From: Ideonella sp. WA131b | GTDB taxonomy: Bacteria; Pseudomonadota; Gammaproteobacteria; Burkholderiales; Burkholderiaceae_C | Reading direction: 5' to 3' | Length of the DNA: 64,000 nt | Assembly: GCA_023657425.1 (NCBI GenBank) | Contig: JAGTJW010000003.1 | Span: forward strand, 1 to 64,000 | Part shown: one piece after another, positions 1 through 6,751 of the stretch | How positions within the stretch are numbered: position 1 is the stretch's first letter | Layout of the letters: each line of letters starts with the position of its first letter | Program-made: the position numbers and the translations under genes | Notes under the pieces: generated by a model | What the model was told of the DNA's origin: nothing | Database searches by the model: none | Seen by the model: only the letters and a program-made list of their open reading frames with translations

Positions 1-60
1 CTAACGTGTTTTCGACAGCATAGCGAACTAGGTGCGTATGGCAAGAACTTGGTGCATGCA
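1..60 (-). other. Possible second attC, cut by the window edge
   Basis: The first five bases read GTTAG on the minus strand, preceded by CGAAAACAC. This matches the core of an attC end and sits where the next cassette boundary would be expected, just past the stop codon of the ORF at 92. No convincing inverted arms can be drawn, and the site is incomplete. Confidence 0.22.
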
Positions 61-91
61 CCCGGATATTGCCATAGGCACCAATGGGGGT

Positions 92-463
92 TTACCCAGG
101 AAGTTCTGCACGATACTTCAGCAGGCGAAGGCCTTTGGCGACCATATGTGGGATGAGCCAAAGCTTGTTCTTCGCGTCCCACGTGGCTCCGCAGGCGAGC
201 AAGAGCGAGCGCATCGACTTGGTGCTGTCCGGAATGCGCAGGGCGATGAGCGAGCGGTTTCGGGTTGCTACGGGGGTCGTTTCCGCGAGCAGTTCCACGG
301 TTGTGTAGCGGGTGAGGCCGTCGCCAGACATGCGGTGTCGGACGCAGACCAAGTTCTCGCCATGTCTCTTCGCAAAGCGCTTCGCGCCGTCCTGCTCCGG
401 GCTGTAGGTCTTGGCAACTCGCAGTTGCTGGAGGGCCGCAGGTTCTTTCTTCACTGTTGGCAT
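92..463 (-). CDS. Small basic hypothetical protein (cassette ORF)
   Basis: A 123-residue basic protein of unknown function. I chose the start at 463 because an AGGAG Shine-Dalgarno sequence lies about ten bases upstream; a longer reading from 565 would run through the attC-like site. The N-terminal half is rich in Lys/Arg (MPTVKKEPAAL..., then KRFAKRHGENLVCVRHR). The last 50 residues (IALRI...LLLACGATWDAKNKLW) loosely resemble DUF5710-type modules, in which a polypeptide ending in a W-D-x-x-x-x-x-W pattern follows a short beta strand. I know similar short proteins from proteobacterial accessory DNA, but no function is established. Its position between two core-type sites suggests it is a mobile cassette gene. 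Confidence 0.6.
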   Translation of the reverse strand: MPTVKKEPAALQQLRVAKTYSPEQDGAKRFAKRHGENLVCVRHRMSGDGLTRYTTVELLAETTPVATRNRSLIALRIPDSTKSMRSLLLACGATWDAKNKLWLIPHMVAKGLRLLKYRAELPG

Positions 464-483
464 GCGCAGGTGTCTCCTGTGAG

Positions 484-574
484 GCCTAACGTTCGAGCTG
501 AGCTTCCCGCGTAGTCTTGCAGCGTAAGCCTGGTGTGCGAAGGTGCCGGAGGCGCCGCACAACAAGCTTAAGCT
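484..574 (-). other. attC-like recombination site
   Basis: Read on the minus strand, this site ends in CTCAGCTCGAACGTTAGGC, which closely resembles the 3' half of known attC sites (L' arm plus the GTTRRRY core). Its inner arm, AAGCTCAGCT (505-496), has an imperfect inverted partner, AGCTTAAGCTT, read at 574-564. The arms differ by one spacer base, the kind of asymmetry that gives attC its extrahelical base. The expected R'' core (RYYYAAC) is not recognisable outside the second arm, so the site may be degenerate. Nothing else recognisable lies between 464 and 758. Confidence 0.42.
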
Positions 575-758
575 GCATGCCCTAGCGGATCAGATTGAGC
601 GAATACGAAGGGACTTCCCCAATCCAGTAACGGTATCGGGGTGCCCAGAGTGACTCGTGGAAGTTCAATCTGCTCGGAAAGAGGGGAAGTCATGACGGAG
701 ATTACACGCAGTGCGTGCATGCGCCCATCACCTCGCGGATGCCTCCGGTCCGTTGGGG

Positions 759-1838
759 TCAGCTCCTGGGTGTCGGGTTGGCCAGGCTGGGTGGTGCGTC
801 GGTTTGCTCGACTCCGCCCGTCCACCGCAGCCGCCCGACTTCGATGCCGTTCCAGTTGCGCACTGGGTGGTTGGCCAGCTCCTGCAGCAGGTCGGCTTCG
901 GTGCTTTCCAGCGGCACCAGCGCCGCGATGGTGGCCGCCATCACCACCTCCACCGCGCGCGCGTTGTTGCCGTCGTCCATCTTGATGGCCACGCCCAGCC
1001 CCAACTCGGGGATGGCGGCGCAGTGCACGCCCTCGGCCCCCACCTTGCAGAACACGCGCGGGCCCAGCGCCTCCATCACACGGGTGTCGAAGCGCCCGCT
1101 GCCGGCCACCATGAAGGGCGCCGTCGCCACCGCCTCGCGCAGGCGCCTCGCCGCGCGGGCGTGGTCGGGCTGCAGGCCCACGCCCGTGGCCACGCGCGCA
1201 AAGGCGTGTGCCAGATGGCGCAGCGGGATGGCGTAGGTGGGGATGCTGCAGCCGTCGGTGCCGCACGCCGTGTGCGTCAGGTCGTAGCCGGTGGCGGCCT
1301 GCAGCGCGGCGGTCACCTCCCGCATCACCGGGTGCTCGGGCGCCACGTAGCCGCGCAGGAAGGCGCGCGCATCGGCGCCGCGCTCGGCCGCCATCAGGCA
1401 GCCCACGCAGACGAAGCCGCTGTGCTTGCCCGAGCAGTTGTTGTGCAGCGCGCTCGGCGCCTGGCCGCTGGCGGCCAACGCCTTGATCGACGCGTCGTGG
1501 TAGGGCCAATGCGTGCCGCACTCCAGCGCCATCGCGTCCACGCCGGCCTTGGCCAGCATGCCGGCCGCCGTGGCCGCGTGCGCGGGCTCGCCGCCGTGGC
1601 TGGCGCAGGCCAGGGCCAGTTCGGCATCGGTCAGGCCGTAGCGCTCGGCGGCGCCGCTGGCCACCAGCGGCAGGGCCTGCAGCACCTTGACGGCGCTGCG
1701 CGGGAAGATCGGGCGCTCGATGTCGCCCACGGCGGTGTGCACGGCGCCGTCGGCGTCGAGCACGGCGATGGCGCCGCGGTGCTGGCTTTCGACGATGCCG
1801 CCGCGCAGCGCGTGCACGAGAACCGGGTTCACTGTCAT
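759..1838 (-). CDS. Asparaginase II family (Rhizobium etli type) amidohydrolase
   Basis: A 359-residue protein of the Asparaginase_II (PF06089) family, which converts L-asparagine to aspartate and ammonia and is unrelated to E. coli AnsA/AnsB. The start at 1838 gives the N-terminus MTVNPVLVHALRGG, typical of the family; upstream in-frame sequence is antisense to the next gene. Visible family motifs are FPRSAVK (Ser48 and Lys51), ACASHGG (Ser80), NNCSGKHSG (Cys135, Lys138) and CGTDGCSIP around residue 192. In the R. etli enzyme a Ser-x-x-Lys pair at the same numbering is catalytic and a Cys/Lys site binds zinc, so this copy looks intact. It is divergent from the EamA transporter, with 43 bases between the starts, so they may share a regulatory region. 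Confidence 0.88.
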   Translation of the reverse strand: MTVNPVLVHALRGGIVESQHRGAIAVLDADGAVHTAVGDIERPIFPRSAVKVLQALPLVASGAAERYGLTDAELALACASHGGEPAHAATAAGMLAKAGVDAMALECGTHWPYHDASIKALAASGQAPSALHNNCSGKHSGFVCVGCLMAAERGADARAFLRGYVAPEHPVMREVTAALQAATGYDLTHTACGTDGCSIPTYAIPLRHLAHAFARVATGVGLQPDHARAARRLREAVATAPFMVAGSGRFDTRVMEALGPRVFCKVGAEGVHCAAIPELGLGVAIKMDDGNNARAVEVVMAATIAALVPLESTEADLLQELANHPVRNWNGIEVGRLRWTGGVEQTDAPPSLANPTPRS

Positions 1839-1881
1839 GCCAACGACTGTAGTGCGCCCGTGGCGCGGCCAGAATCGGGTC

Positions 1882-2781
1882 ATGCCGCCCGCCGCGCTCG
1901 CGCTCGTGATCCTCGCCGCCGTGCTGCATGCCACCTGGAACATCGCCGCCAAACGCGCGTCGATGAAGGCCGGCGGCGATGACCGCTTCGTCTTCATCAC
2001 CACGGCCCTCACCAGCGTGCTGTGGCTGCCGATGGGCCTGTGGTTCGGATGGCACGAAGTGCCGCGCTGGGGCTGGGCGGAGTGGGGTGTGGTGGGCGCC
2101 AGCGCCGCCGTGCACCTGCTGTACTTCCGCGCGCTCATCACGGGCTACCGCGTGGGCGACCTTACCGTGGTGTACCCCCTGGCGCGCGGCAGCGCGCCGC
2201 TGCTCACGGCCGCGGTGGCGGTGCTGCTGCTCGGCGAGACGCTGGGTCTGTCCGGCACGCTGGGCGTGCTTGCGGTGTGCGGCGGCGTGTTCCTGATCGC
2301 TGGCGGGCCGGCGCTCTTCACGCGGCTGCACACCGCCAGCGCCGAGCAGCGCCGCCGCACCGCCGCCGGCGTGCGCTGGGGGCTGATCACGGGCGCACTG
2401 ATCGCCGGCTACTCGGTGGTCGACGGCTACGCCATCAAGGTGCTGCTGATCGGTCCGGTGGTGCTCGACTACCTGTGCAACCTGCTGCGCCTGCCGCTGC
2501 AGCTGCCGCTGCTGCTGCGCGACCGCGCCGGCATCAAGGCCGCCTGGCGGCTGCAGTGGCGCTGCGCGCTGGTGGTGAGCACGCTGGGGCCGTCGGCCTA
2601 CATCTGCGTGTTGTACGCGCTGCAGATGGCGCCGCTCAGCCACGTGGCACCGGCGCGCGAGCTCAGCCTGCTGGTGGCCGCGCTCATCGGTGGCCGGCTG
2701 CTCGGTGAGGCCGACCGCGGCCTGCGCCTGGCCGGTGCGGCCTGCATCGCCGGGGGCGTGATGGCCCTGGCCTGGGGATGA
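1882..2781 (+). CDS. EamA/DMT-family membrane transporter
   Basis: A 299-residue integral membrane protein with about ten hydrophobic segments arranged as two tandem five-helix EamA units (drug/metabolite transporter superfamily). The first half contains YPLARGSAPLLTAAVAVLLLGE, the second APARELSLLVAALIGGRLLGE; these are the repeated helix-4/5 motifs of EamA proteins, each ending in a G-E. The start at 1882 gives a membrane-inserted N-terminus (MPPAALALVILAAVLHATWN). The substrate cannot be told from sequence; relatives export amino acids or other metabolites. The stop lies four bases before the DUF429 gene start, so the two are probably cotranscribed. Confidence 0.85.
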   Translation: MPPAALALVILAAVLHATWNIAAKRASMKAGGDDRFVFITTALTSVLWLPMGLWFGWHEVPRWGWAEWGVVGASAAVHLLYFRALITGYRVGDLTVVYPLARGSAPLLTAAVAVLLLGETLGLSGTLGVLAVCGGVFLIAGGPALFTRLHTASAEQRRRTAAGVRWGLITGALIAGYSVVDGYAIKVLLIGPVVLDYLCNLLRLPLQLPLLLRDRAGIKAAWRLQWRCALVVSTLGPSAYICVLYALQMAPLSHVAPARELSLLVAALIGGRLLGEADRGLRLAGAACIAGGVMALAWG

Positions 2782-2785
2782 ACCC

Positions 2786-3613
2786 GTGACGACGATGTTG
2801 TGGGGCGTTGACTTCAGCAGCGCGCCCGGCCGCCGCAAGCCCATCGTGCGCGCGCGCGGCGAGCGGCAGGGCGCCGTCGTGCGGCTGCTGGGCTTGGACG
2901 AGATGCCCACGCTGGCCGCCTTCGAGGCCGCGCTGGCCGTGCCCGGCCCCTGGCTGGGCGCCTTCGACTTCCCCTTCGGCCTGCCGCGCGCCTTTGTGGA
3001 CGCCCACGCGCTGGGTGCCGACGCCGCGGCCGTGGTGCAGGCCGTGCGCGCGCGCTGCGCCACGCGCAAGGACTTCCAGGCCCTGGTCGACAGCTGGGGC
3101 AATGGCCGGCCGCCGGGCCAGCGGCTCATCCACCGCGTCACGGACACGGCCATGACGGGCCTGAGTTCCTCGAGCCCGCTGCAGACACGCTACGTGCCCG
3201 TGGGCTTCATGTGGTTCGAGGGCTTTGCGCGGCTGGTGCAGGCGGGCGTGGCGCTGCCGGGCCTGCAGGCGCCGGTCGAGCAGGGCGAGGGCAGGCGCGT
3301 GGCGCTCGAAGGCTACCCGGGCCTGCTGGCCCACGAACTCATCGGCCGCACCAGCTACAAGAACAGCGAGGCGCCCGAGCGCCTGCTGGCGCGCAAGACC
3401 ATCGTTGAGGCGCTGGAGCAGGGCCGCACGCGCCTGGGCCTGCGCCTGAAGCTCACGCCCGCGCAGGCCGGCGATCTGGTGGCCGACGCCAGCGGCGACC
3501 GGCTCGACGCCGTGCTCTGCCTGCTGCAGGCGGCCTGGGCACTGGAGCAGCCGCGCCACGGCCTGCCCGAGGGCCTGGACCCGGTCGAAGGCTGGATCGC
3601 CACCGCGGGCTGA
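2786..3613 (+). CDS. DUF429 family protein
   Basis: A 275-residue protein of the DUF429 family. The N-terminal WGVDFSSAP, the internal GAFDFPFGLPR and the C-terminal ASGDRLDAVLC supply conserved aspartates laid out like an RNase H/actin-type fold, which is why the family is often suspected to be a nuclease or NTP-binding protein; no activity is established. The GTG at 2786 starts four bases after the preceding stop, and an ATG three codons later (2795) is an equally good start. The gene sits between a transporter and a DNA helicase, 23 bases before the latter, so a link to DNA metabolism is possible but unproven. Confidence 0.75.
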   Translation: MTTMLWGVDFSSAPGRRKPIVRARGERQGAVVRLLGLDEMPTLAAFEAALAVPGPWLGAFDFPFGLPRAFVDAHALGADAAAVVQAVRARCATRKDFQALVDSWGNGRPPGQRLIHRVTDTAMTGLSSSSPLQTRYVPVGFMWFEGFARLVQAGVALPGLQAPVEQGEGRRVALEGYPGLLAHELIGRTSYKNSEAPERLLARKTIVEALEQGRTRLGLRLKLTPAQAGDLVADASGDRLDAVLCLLQAAWALEQPRHGLPEGLDPVEGWIATAG

Positions 3614-3636
3614 ACGCCGTGCGGAGCCACGCCCCC

Positions 3637-6141
3637 ATGTCGCCCGACGAGTGGTTCGCCTCCCGCGGCTGGCAGCCCTTTGGCTTCCAGCGCGAGGTCT
3701 GGGCCGCCATGCCGCAGGGCCGCAGCGGCCTGCTGCACGCCACCACGGGCAGCGGCAAGACGCTGGCGGTGTGGATCGGCGCGCTGCTGCGCGCGCGGGC
3801 GCAGCGCGCTGCCGCGCCGGGGCTGCAGGTGCTGTGGATCACGCCCATGCGCGCGCTGGCCGCCGACACCACGCGTGCGCTGGCCGAACCCTTGGGCAGC
3901 CTGGCCCCGATGTGGCGCGTGGGCCAGCGCACCGGCGACACCCCCGCCGCCGAGCGTGCGCGCCAGGACCGCCGCATGCCCGAGGCCTTGGTGACCACGC
4001 CCGAGAGCCTGACGCTGCTGCTCACGCGCGAGCGTGCCGCGGCCGAGCTGGCCGGCATCCACACCGTCGTCGTCGACGAGTGGCACGAGCTCATCGGCAA
4101 CAAGCGCGGCGTGCAGCTGCAGCTGGCGCTGGCGCGCCTGAAGCGTTTCAACCCCGGCCTCGTGGTCTGGGGGCTCAGCGCCACCCTGGGCAACCCGCAG
4201 GAGTCCATGGCCACACTGACGGGCCAGGCCGACGCCACGCTGGTGCGCGGCGTGCACGACAAGGCGCTGGTCATCGACACGCTGCTGCCCGCCGAGCCCG
4301 GCCGTTTCAGCTGGGGCGGCCACCTGGGCGCGCAGATGCTGGAGCCGGTGGTGCGCGAGATCGAGGGCAGCGGCACCACGCTCGTTTTCACCAACACGCG
4401 CAGCCAGGCCGAGACCTGGTACCAGCTGCTGCTGGACCAGCGGCCCGACTGGGCCGGGCTCGTGGCCCTGCACCACGGCAGCCTGGACAAGGCCGTGCGC
4501 GAGTGGGTCGAGGCCGGGCTCCGGCAGGGGCGGCTCAAGGCGGTGGTGGCCACCTCCAGCCTGGACCTGGGCGTGGACTTCCTGCCCGTGGAGCGTGTGC
4601 TGCAGATCGGCAGCGCCAAGGGCGTGGCGCGCCTGCTGCAGCGCGCCGGCCGCAGCGGCCACGCCCCCGGCCGCACCAGCCGTGTGACCCTGGTGCCCAC
4701 CCACACGCTCGAGCTCGTGGAAGCCGCCGCCGCGCGCCGCGCCGCGCGGGCCGGCCGCGTGGAATGCCGCAGCAGCCCCGAGGCGCCGCTGGACGTGCTG
4801 GTGCAGCACATCGTCACGGTGGCGATCGGTGGTGATGAAGGCGGCGGCTTCGAGGCCGACGCCTTCTTCGACGAGGTGCGCTCGGCGCCCGCCTACCGCA
4901 CGCTGCCGCGCGAGGCCTTCGACTGGGCCCTGGCCTTCTGCGAGCGCGGCGGCGACAGCCTCTCGGCCTACCCCGAGTACCACCGCATCGTGCAAGGCGC
5001 CGACGGCCGCTGGCGTGTGGCCGATGCATCCATCGCGCGCCGCCACAAGCTGATGGTCGGCACCATCGTGTCGGACGCGTCCATGGCCGTGAAGTGGGCC
5101 AGCGGCGCCGGGGCCGGCGCCACGCTGGGCCATGTGGAGGAGGGCTTCATCGCGCGCCTGAACAAGGGCGACTGCTTCGTCTTCGCCGGCCGTGTGCTGG
5201 AGTACGTGCGCACGCACGAGATGGCGGCGCTGGTGCGCGTGGCCAAGAAGTCCCGTGGGGTGGTGCCGGCCTGGGCCGGCGGCAAGATGCCGCTGTCCAG
5301 CGAGCTGGCCGACTCGGTGCAGGCCCTGCTCGACGGCGCGGCCGGCGGCGACTTCGCCGAGCCCGAGCTGCAGGCCGCGATGCCGATGCTGCAGGCGCAG
5401 GCGCGGCTGTCCAGGCTGCCGGTGCGCGACGCGCTGCTCGTGGAGCGCTACGACAGCCGCGAGGGCCACCACGTCTTTCTCTACCCCTTTGCCGGGCGCA
5501 ACGTGCACATCGGCCTCGCGCAGCTGCTGGCCTGGCGGCTGGCGAACCGGGTGCGCGATGCCAGGCCGAACACCTTCTCCCTGAGCATCAACGACTACGG
5601 CCTGGAGATCGTGGCGGCCGCGCCGCTGCCCGAGGGTGCACTCGAAGACCCGGCGCTCTGGGCCACGGATGACCTGCTGCACGACGTGCTGGCCAGCCTC
5701 AACAGCGGGCAGTTGGCGCAGCGCCGCTTCCGCGAGATCGCGCGCGTGGCCGGGCTGGTGTTCGGCGGCTACCCGGGCGCACCCAAGAGCCTGCGCCAGC
5801 TGCAGGCTTCCAGCAGCCTGTTCTTCGAGGTCTTCCGCCAGTACGACGCCGGCAACCGGCTGCTCACGCAGGCGCGGGCCGAGGTGCTGGCGCAGGAGTT
5901 GGAGCTGTCGCGCCTGCAGGCCACGCTGACGCGGCTGCAGGCCTTGCCGCAGCAGCGGGTGCTGCTGGCCGCGCCGAGCCCGTTTGCATTGCCGCTGATG
6001 ATCGAGCGGCTGCGCGAGCAGCTCAGCACCGAGAAGCTCAAGGACCGCCTCGAACGCCTGGTGGCCGCGGGCGAAGCGGCACTCGCCCGCCCGCTGGGCG
6101 GTGCCCGCGGGCAGCGGCGTTCCGCAGGATCGCGGGCGTGA
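3637..6141 (+). CDS. Lhr-type ligase-associated DEXH-box DNA helicase
   Basis: An 834-residue superfamily 2 helicase. Visible motifs in order are ATTGSGKT (motif I, about residue 35), TPMRALA (Ia), VDEWHEL (DEXH box, motif II), LSATLGN (III), FTNTRSQAE (IV) and QRAGRSGH (VI), followed by a long Lhr-specific C-terminal region from about residue 410. The length and the motif wording fit the short Lhr family found beside a DNA ligase and an exonuclease in many bacteria (ligase-associated DNA damage response). Here neither partner is adjacent: DUF429 precedes it and a thermonuclease follows. An in-frame GTG at 3619 would add six residues; I prefer ATG 3637 (MSPDEWFASRGW). Likely role: ATP-driven 3'-5' unwinding in DNA repair. 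Confidence 0.85.
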   Translation: MSPDEWFASRGWQPFGFQREVWAAMPQGRSGLLHATTGSGKTLAVWIGALLRARAQRAAAPGLQVLWITPMRALAADTTRALAEPLGSLAPMWRVGQRTGDTPAAERARQDRRMPEALVTTPESLTLLLTRERAAAELAGIHTVVVDEWHELIGNKRGVQLQLALARLKRFNPGLVVWGLSATLGNPQESMATLTGQADATLVRGVHDKALVIDTLLPAEPGRFSWGGHLGAQMLEPVVREIEGSGTTLVFTNTRSQAETWYQLLLDQRPDWAGLVALHHGSLDKAVREWVEAGLRQGRLKAVVATSSLDLGVDFLPVERVLQIGSAKGVARLLQRAGRSGHAPGRTSRVTLVPTHTLELVEAAAARRAARAGRVECRSSPEAPLDVLVQHIVTVAIGGDEGGGFEADAFFDEVRSAPAYRTLPREAFDWALAFCERGGDSLSAYPEYHRIVQGADGRWRVADASIARRHKLMVGTIVSDASMAVKWASGAGAGATLGHVEEGFIARLNKGDCFVFAGRVLEYVRTHEMAALVRVAKKSRGVVPAWAGGKMPLSSELADSVQALLDGAAGGDFAEPELQAAMPMLQAQARLSRLPVRDALLVERYDSREGHHVFLYPFAGRNVHIGLAQLLAWRLANRVRDARPNTFSLSINDYGLEIVAAAPLPEGALEDPALWATDDLLHDVLASLNSGQLAQRRFREIARVAGLVFGGYPGAPKSLRQLQASSSLFFEVFRQYDAGNRLLTQARAEVLAQELELSRLQATLTRLQALPQQRVLLAAPSPFALPLMIERLREQLSTEKLKDRLERLVAAGEAALARPLGGARGQRRSAGSRA

Positions 6142-6662
6142 AGCGCCTGGCCTGCCGTCCGCGTGCCGTGGCCCTGCTGGCCCTGGCCCTGGGCGGCGCC
6201 GCCGCGTCCGCCGCAGCCCAGGGCGGTCCCGCGCAGGCCGTTCAGGGGCTGGTGGTGGCCGTCACCGACGGCGACACGCTCCGGCTCCGCATGCCCGAGC
6301 GCAAGCCGGTGACCGTGCGGCTGCGCGACATCGACGCGCCCGAGATCTGCCAGCCCTGGGGCCCCGAGGCCAGGGCTGCGCTGGCGGCGTTGGCGCTCAA
6401 CCAGCAGGCGATCCTGACCCCCGTGGCGCGCGACAGCTACGGCCGCGTGGTGGGCCGCGTGACGGTCGGCGGGATCGACCTCGGCACCCGCCTGGTGGAA
6501 GACGGCCATGCCTGGAGCACGCGCAGCCGCCAGGACCGCGGCCCGCTGCTGCAGCAGGAGCGAAAGGCCCGCGCCCTGGGCCGTGGCCTGCACCGGCAGC
6601 CGCCCGGGGCCGTGCCGCCCTGGGACTGGCGGCGCCACCAGGGGCCGTGCCCCAGGCCCTGA
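6138..6662 (+). CDS. Secreted thermonuclease-like (SNase) protein
   Basis: A 174-residue protein with an N-terminal signal peptide (basic MKRLACRPR then a hydrophobic Ala/Leu stretch ending near AAAQG) and a staphylococcal-nuclease fold. Expected elements are present: VTDGDTL, VRLRDIDAPE (catalytic Arg and Glu), RDSYGRVVGRV (second Arg) and AWSTR near the C-terminus. It probably cleaves DNA or RNA in the periplasm or outside the cell, with Ca2+. The GTG start overlaps the helicase stop codon (GTGA), so translation is coupled to the helicase. That coupling is odd, because the helicase is cytoplasmic and this product looks exported. A perfect hairpin follows 56 bases after its stop. Confidence 0.85.
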   Translation: MKRLACRPRAVALLALALGGAAASAAAQGGPAQAVQGLVVAVTDGDTLRLRMPERKPVTVRLRDIDAPEICQPWGPEARAALAALALNQQAILTPVARDSYGRVVGRVTVGGIDLGTRLVEDGHAWSTRSRQDRGPLLQQERKARALGRGLHRQPPGAVPPWDWRRHQGPCPRP

Positions 6663-6718
6663 ACCCCGCCCGCACGGGTACTCGGCGTCCGTCGCAGAGC
6701 TGCGGTCCGCTTCGCCGT

Positions 6719-6742
6719 CCAGGTCCGCGCAGGCGGACCTGG
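6719..6742. terminator. Perfect hairpin between convergent genes
   Basis: Arms CCAGGTCCGC (6719-6728) and GCGGACCTGG (6733-6742) are perfectly complementary around a four-base GCAG loop. It sits between the stop of the plus-strand nuclease (6662) and the stop of the minus-strand binding protein (6752), where a bidirectional terminator is expected. It has no T-tract on either strand, so intrinsic termination is not assured. Confidence 0.5.
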
Positions 6743-6751
6743 AGCCGCGGC

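Larger units (their letters stand above)
1..574 (-). mobile_element. Putative integron gene cassette
   Basis: On the minus strand a GTTAGGC core-type site (490-484) is followed by one small ORF (463-92), and a second GTTAG (5-1) lies at the window edge. That gives a cassette-sized unit of about 485 bases with one promoterless-looking ORF in the usual orientation relative to the sites. The stretch is visibly less GC-rich than the genes to its right, which fits acquired DNA. No integrase gene is visible within the window; the right side is an asparaginase gene. It would therefore be a lone cassette or the end of an array that continues off the left edge. The inference rests on short motifs and the sequence is cut at position 1. 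Confidence 0.4.

Noticed and set aside
568..3153. Very long minus-strand open reading frame (861 codons) through the asparaginase, EamA and DUF429 region
   Set aside because: Low-complexity Ala/Arg/Gly/His/Gln translation without any family match; it is the frame shadow expected at 70% GC. The true genes there have clear motifs.
3355..5682. 775-codon minus-strand reading frame opposite the Lhr helicase
   Set aside because: Antisense shadow of a gene with all helicase motifs; composition is His/Gln/Arg/Ala-rich without a fold signature.
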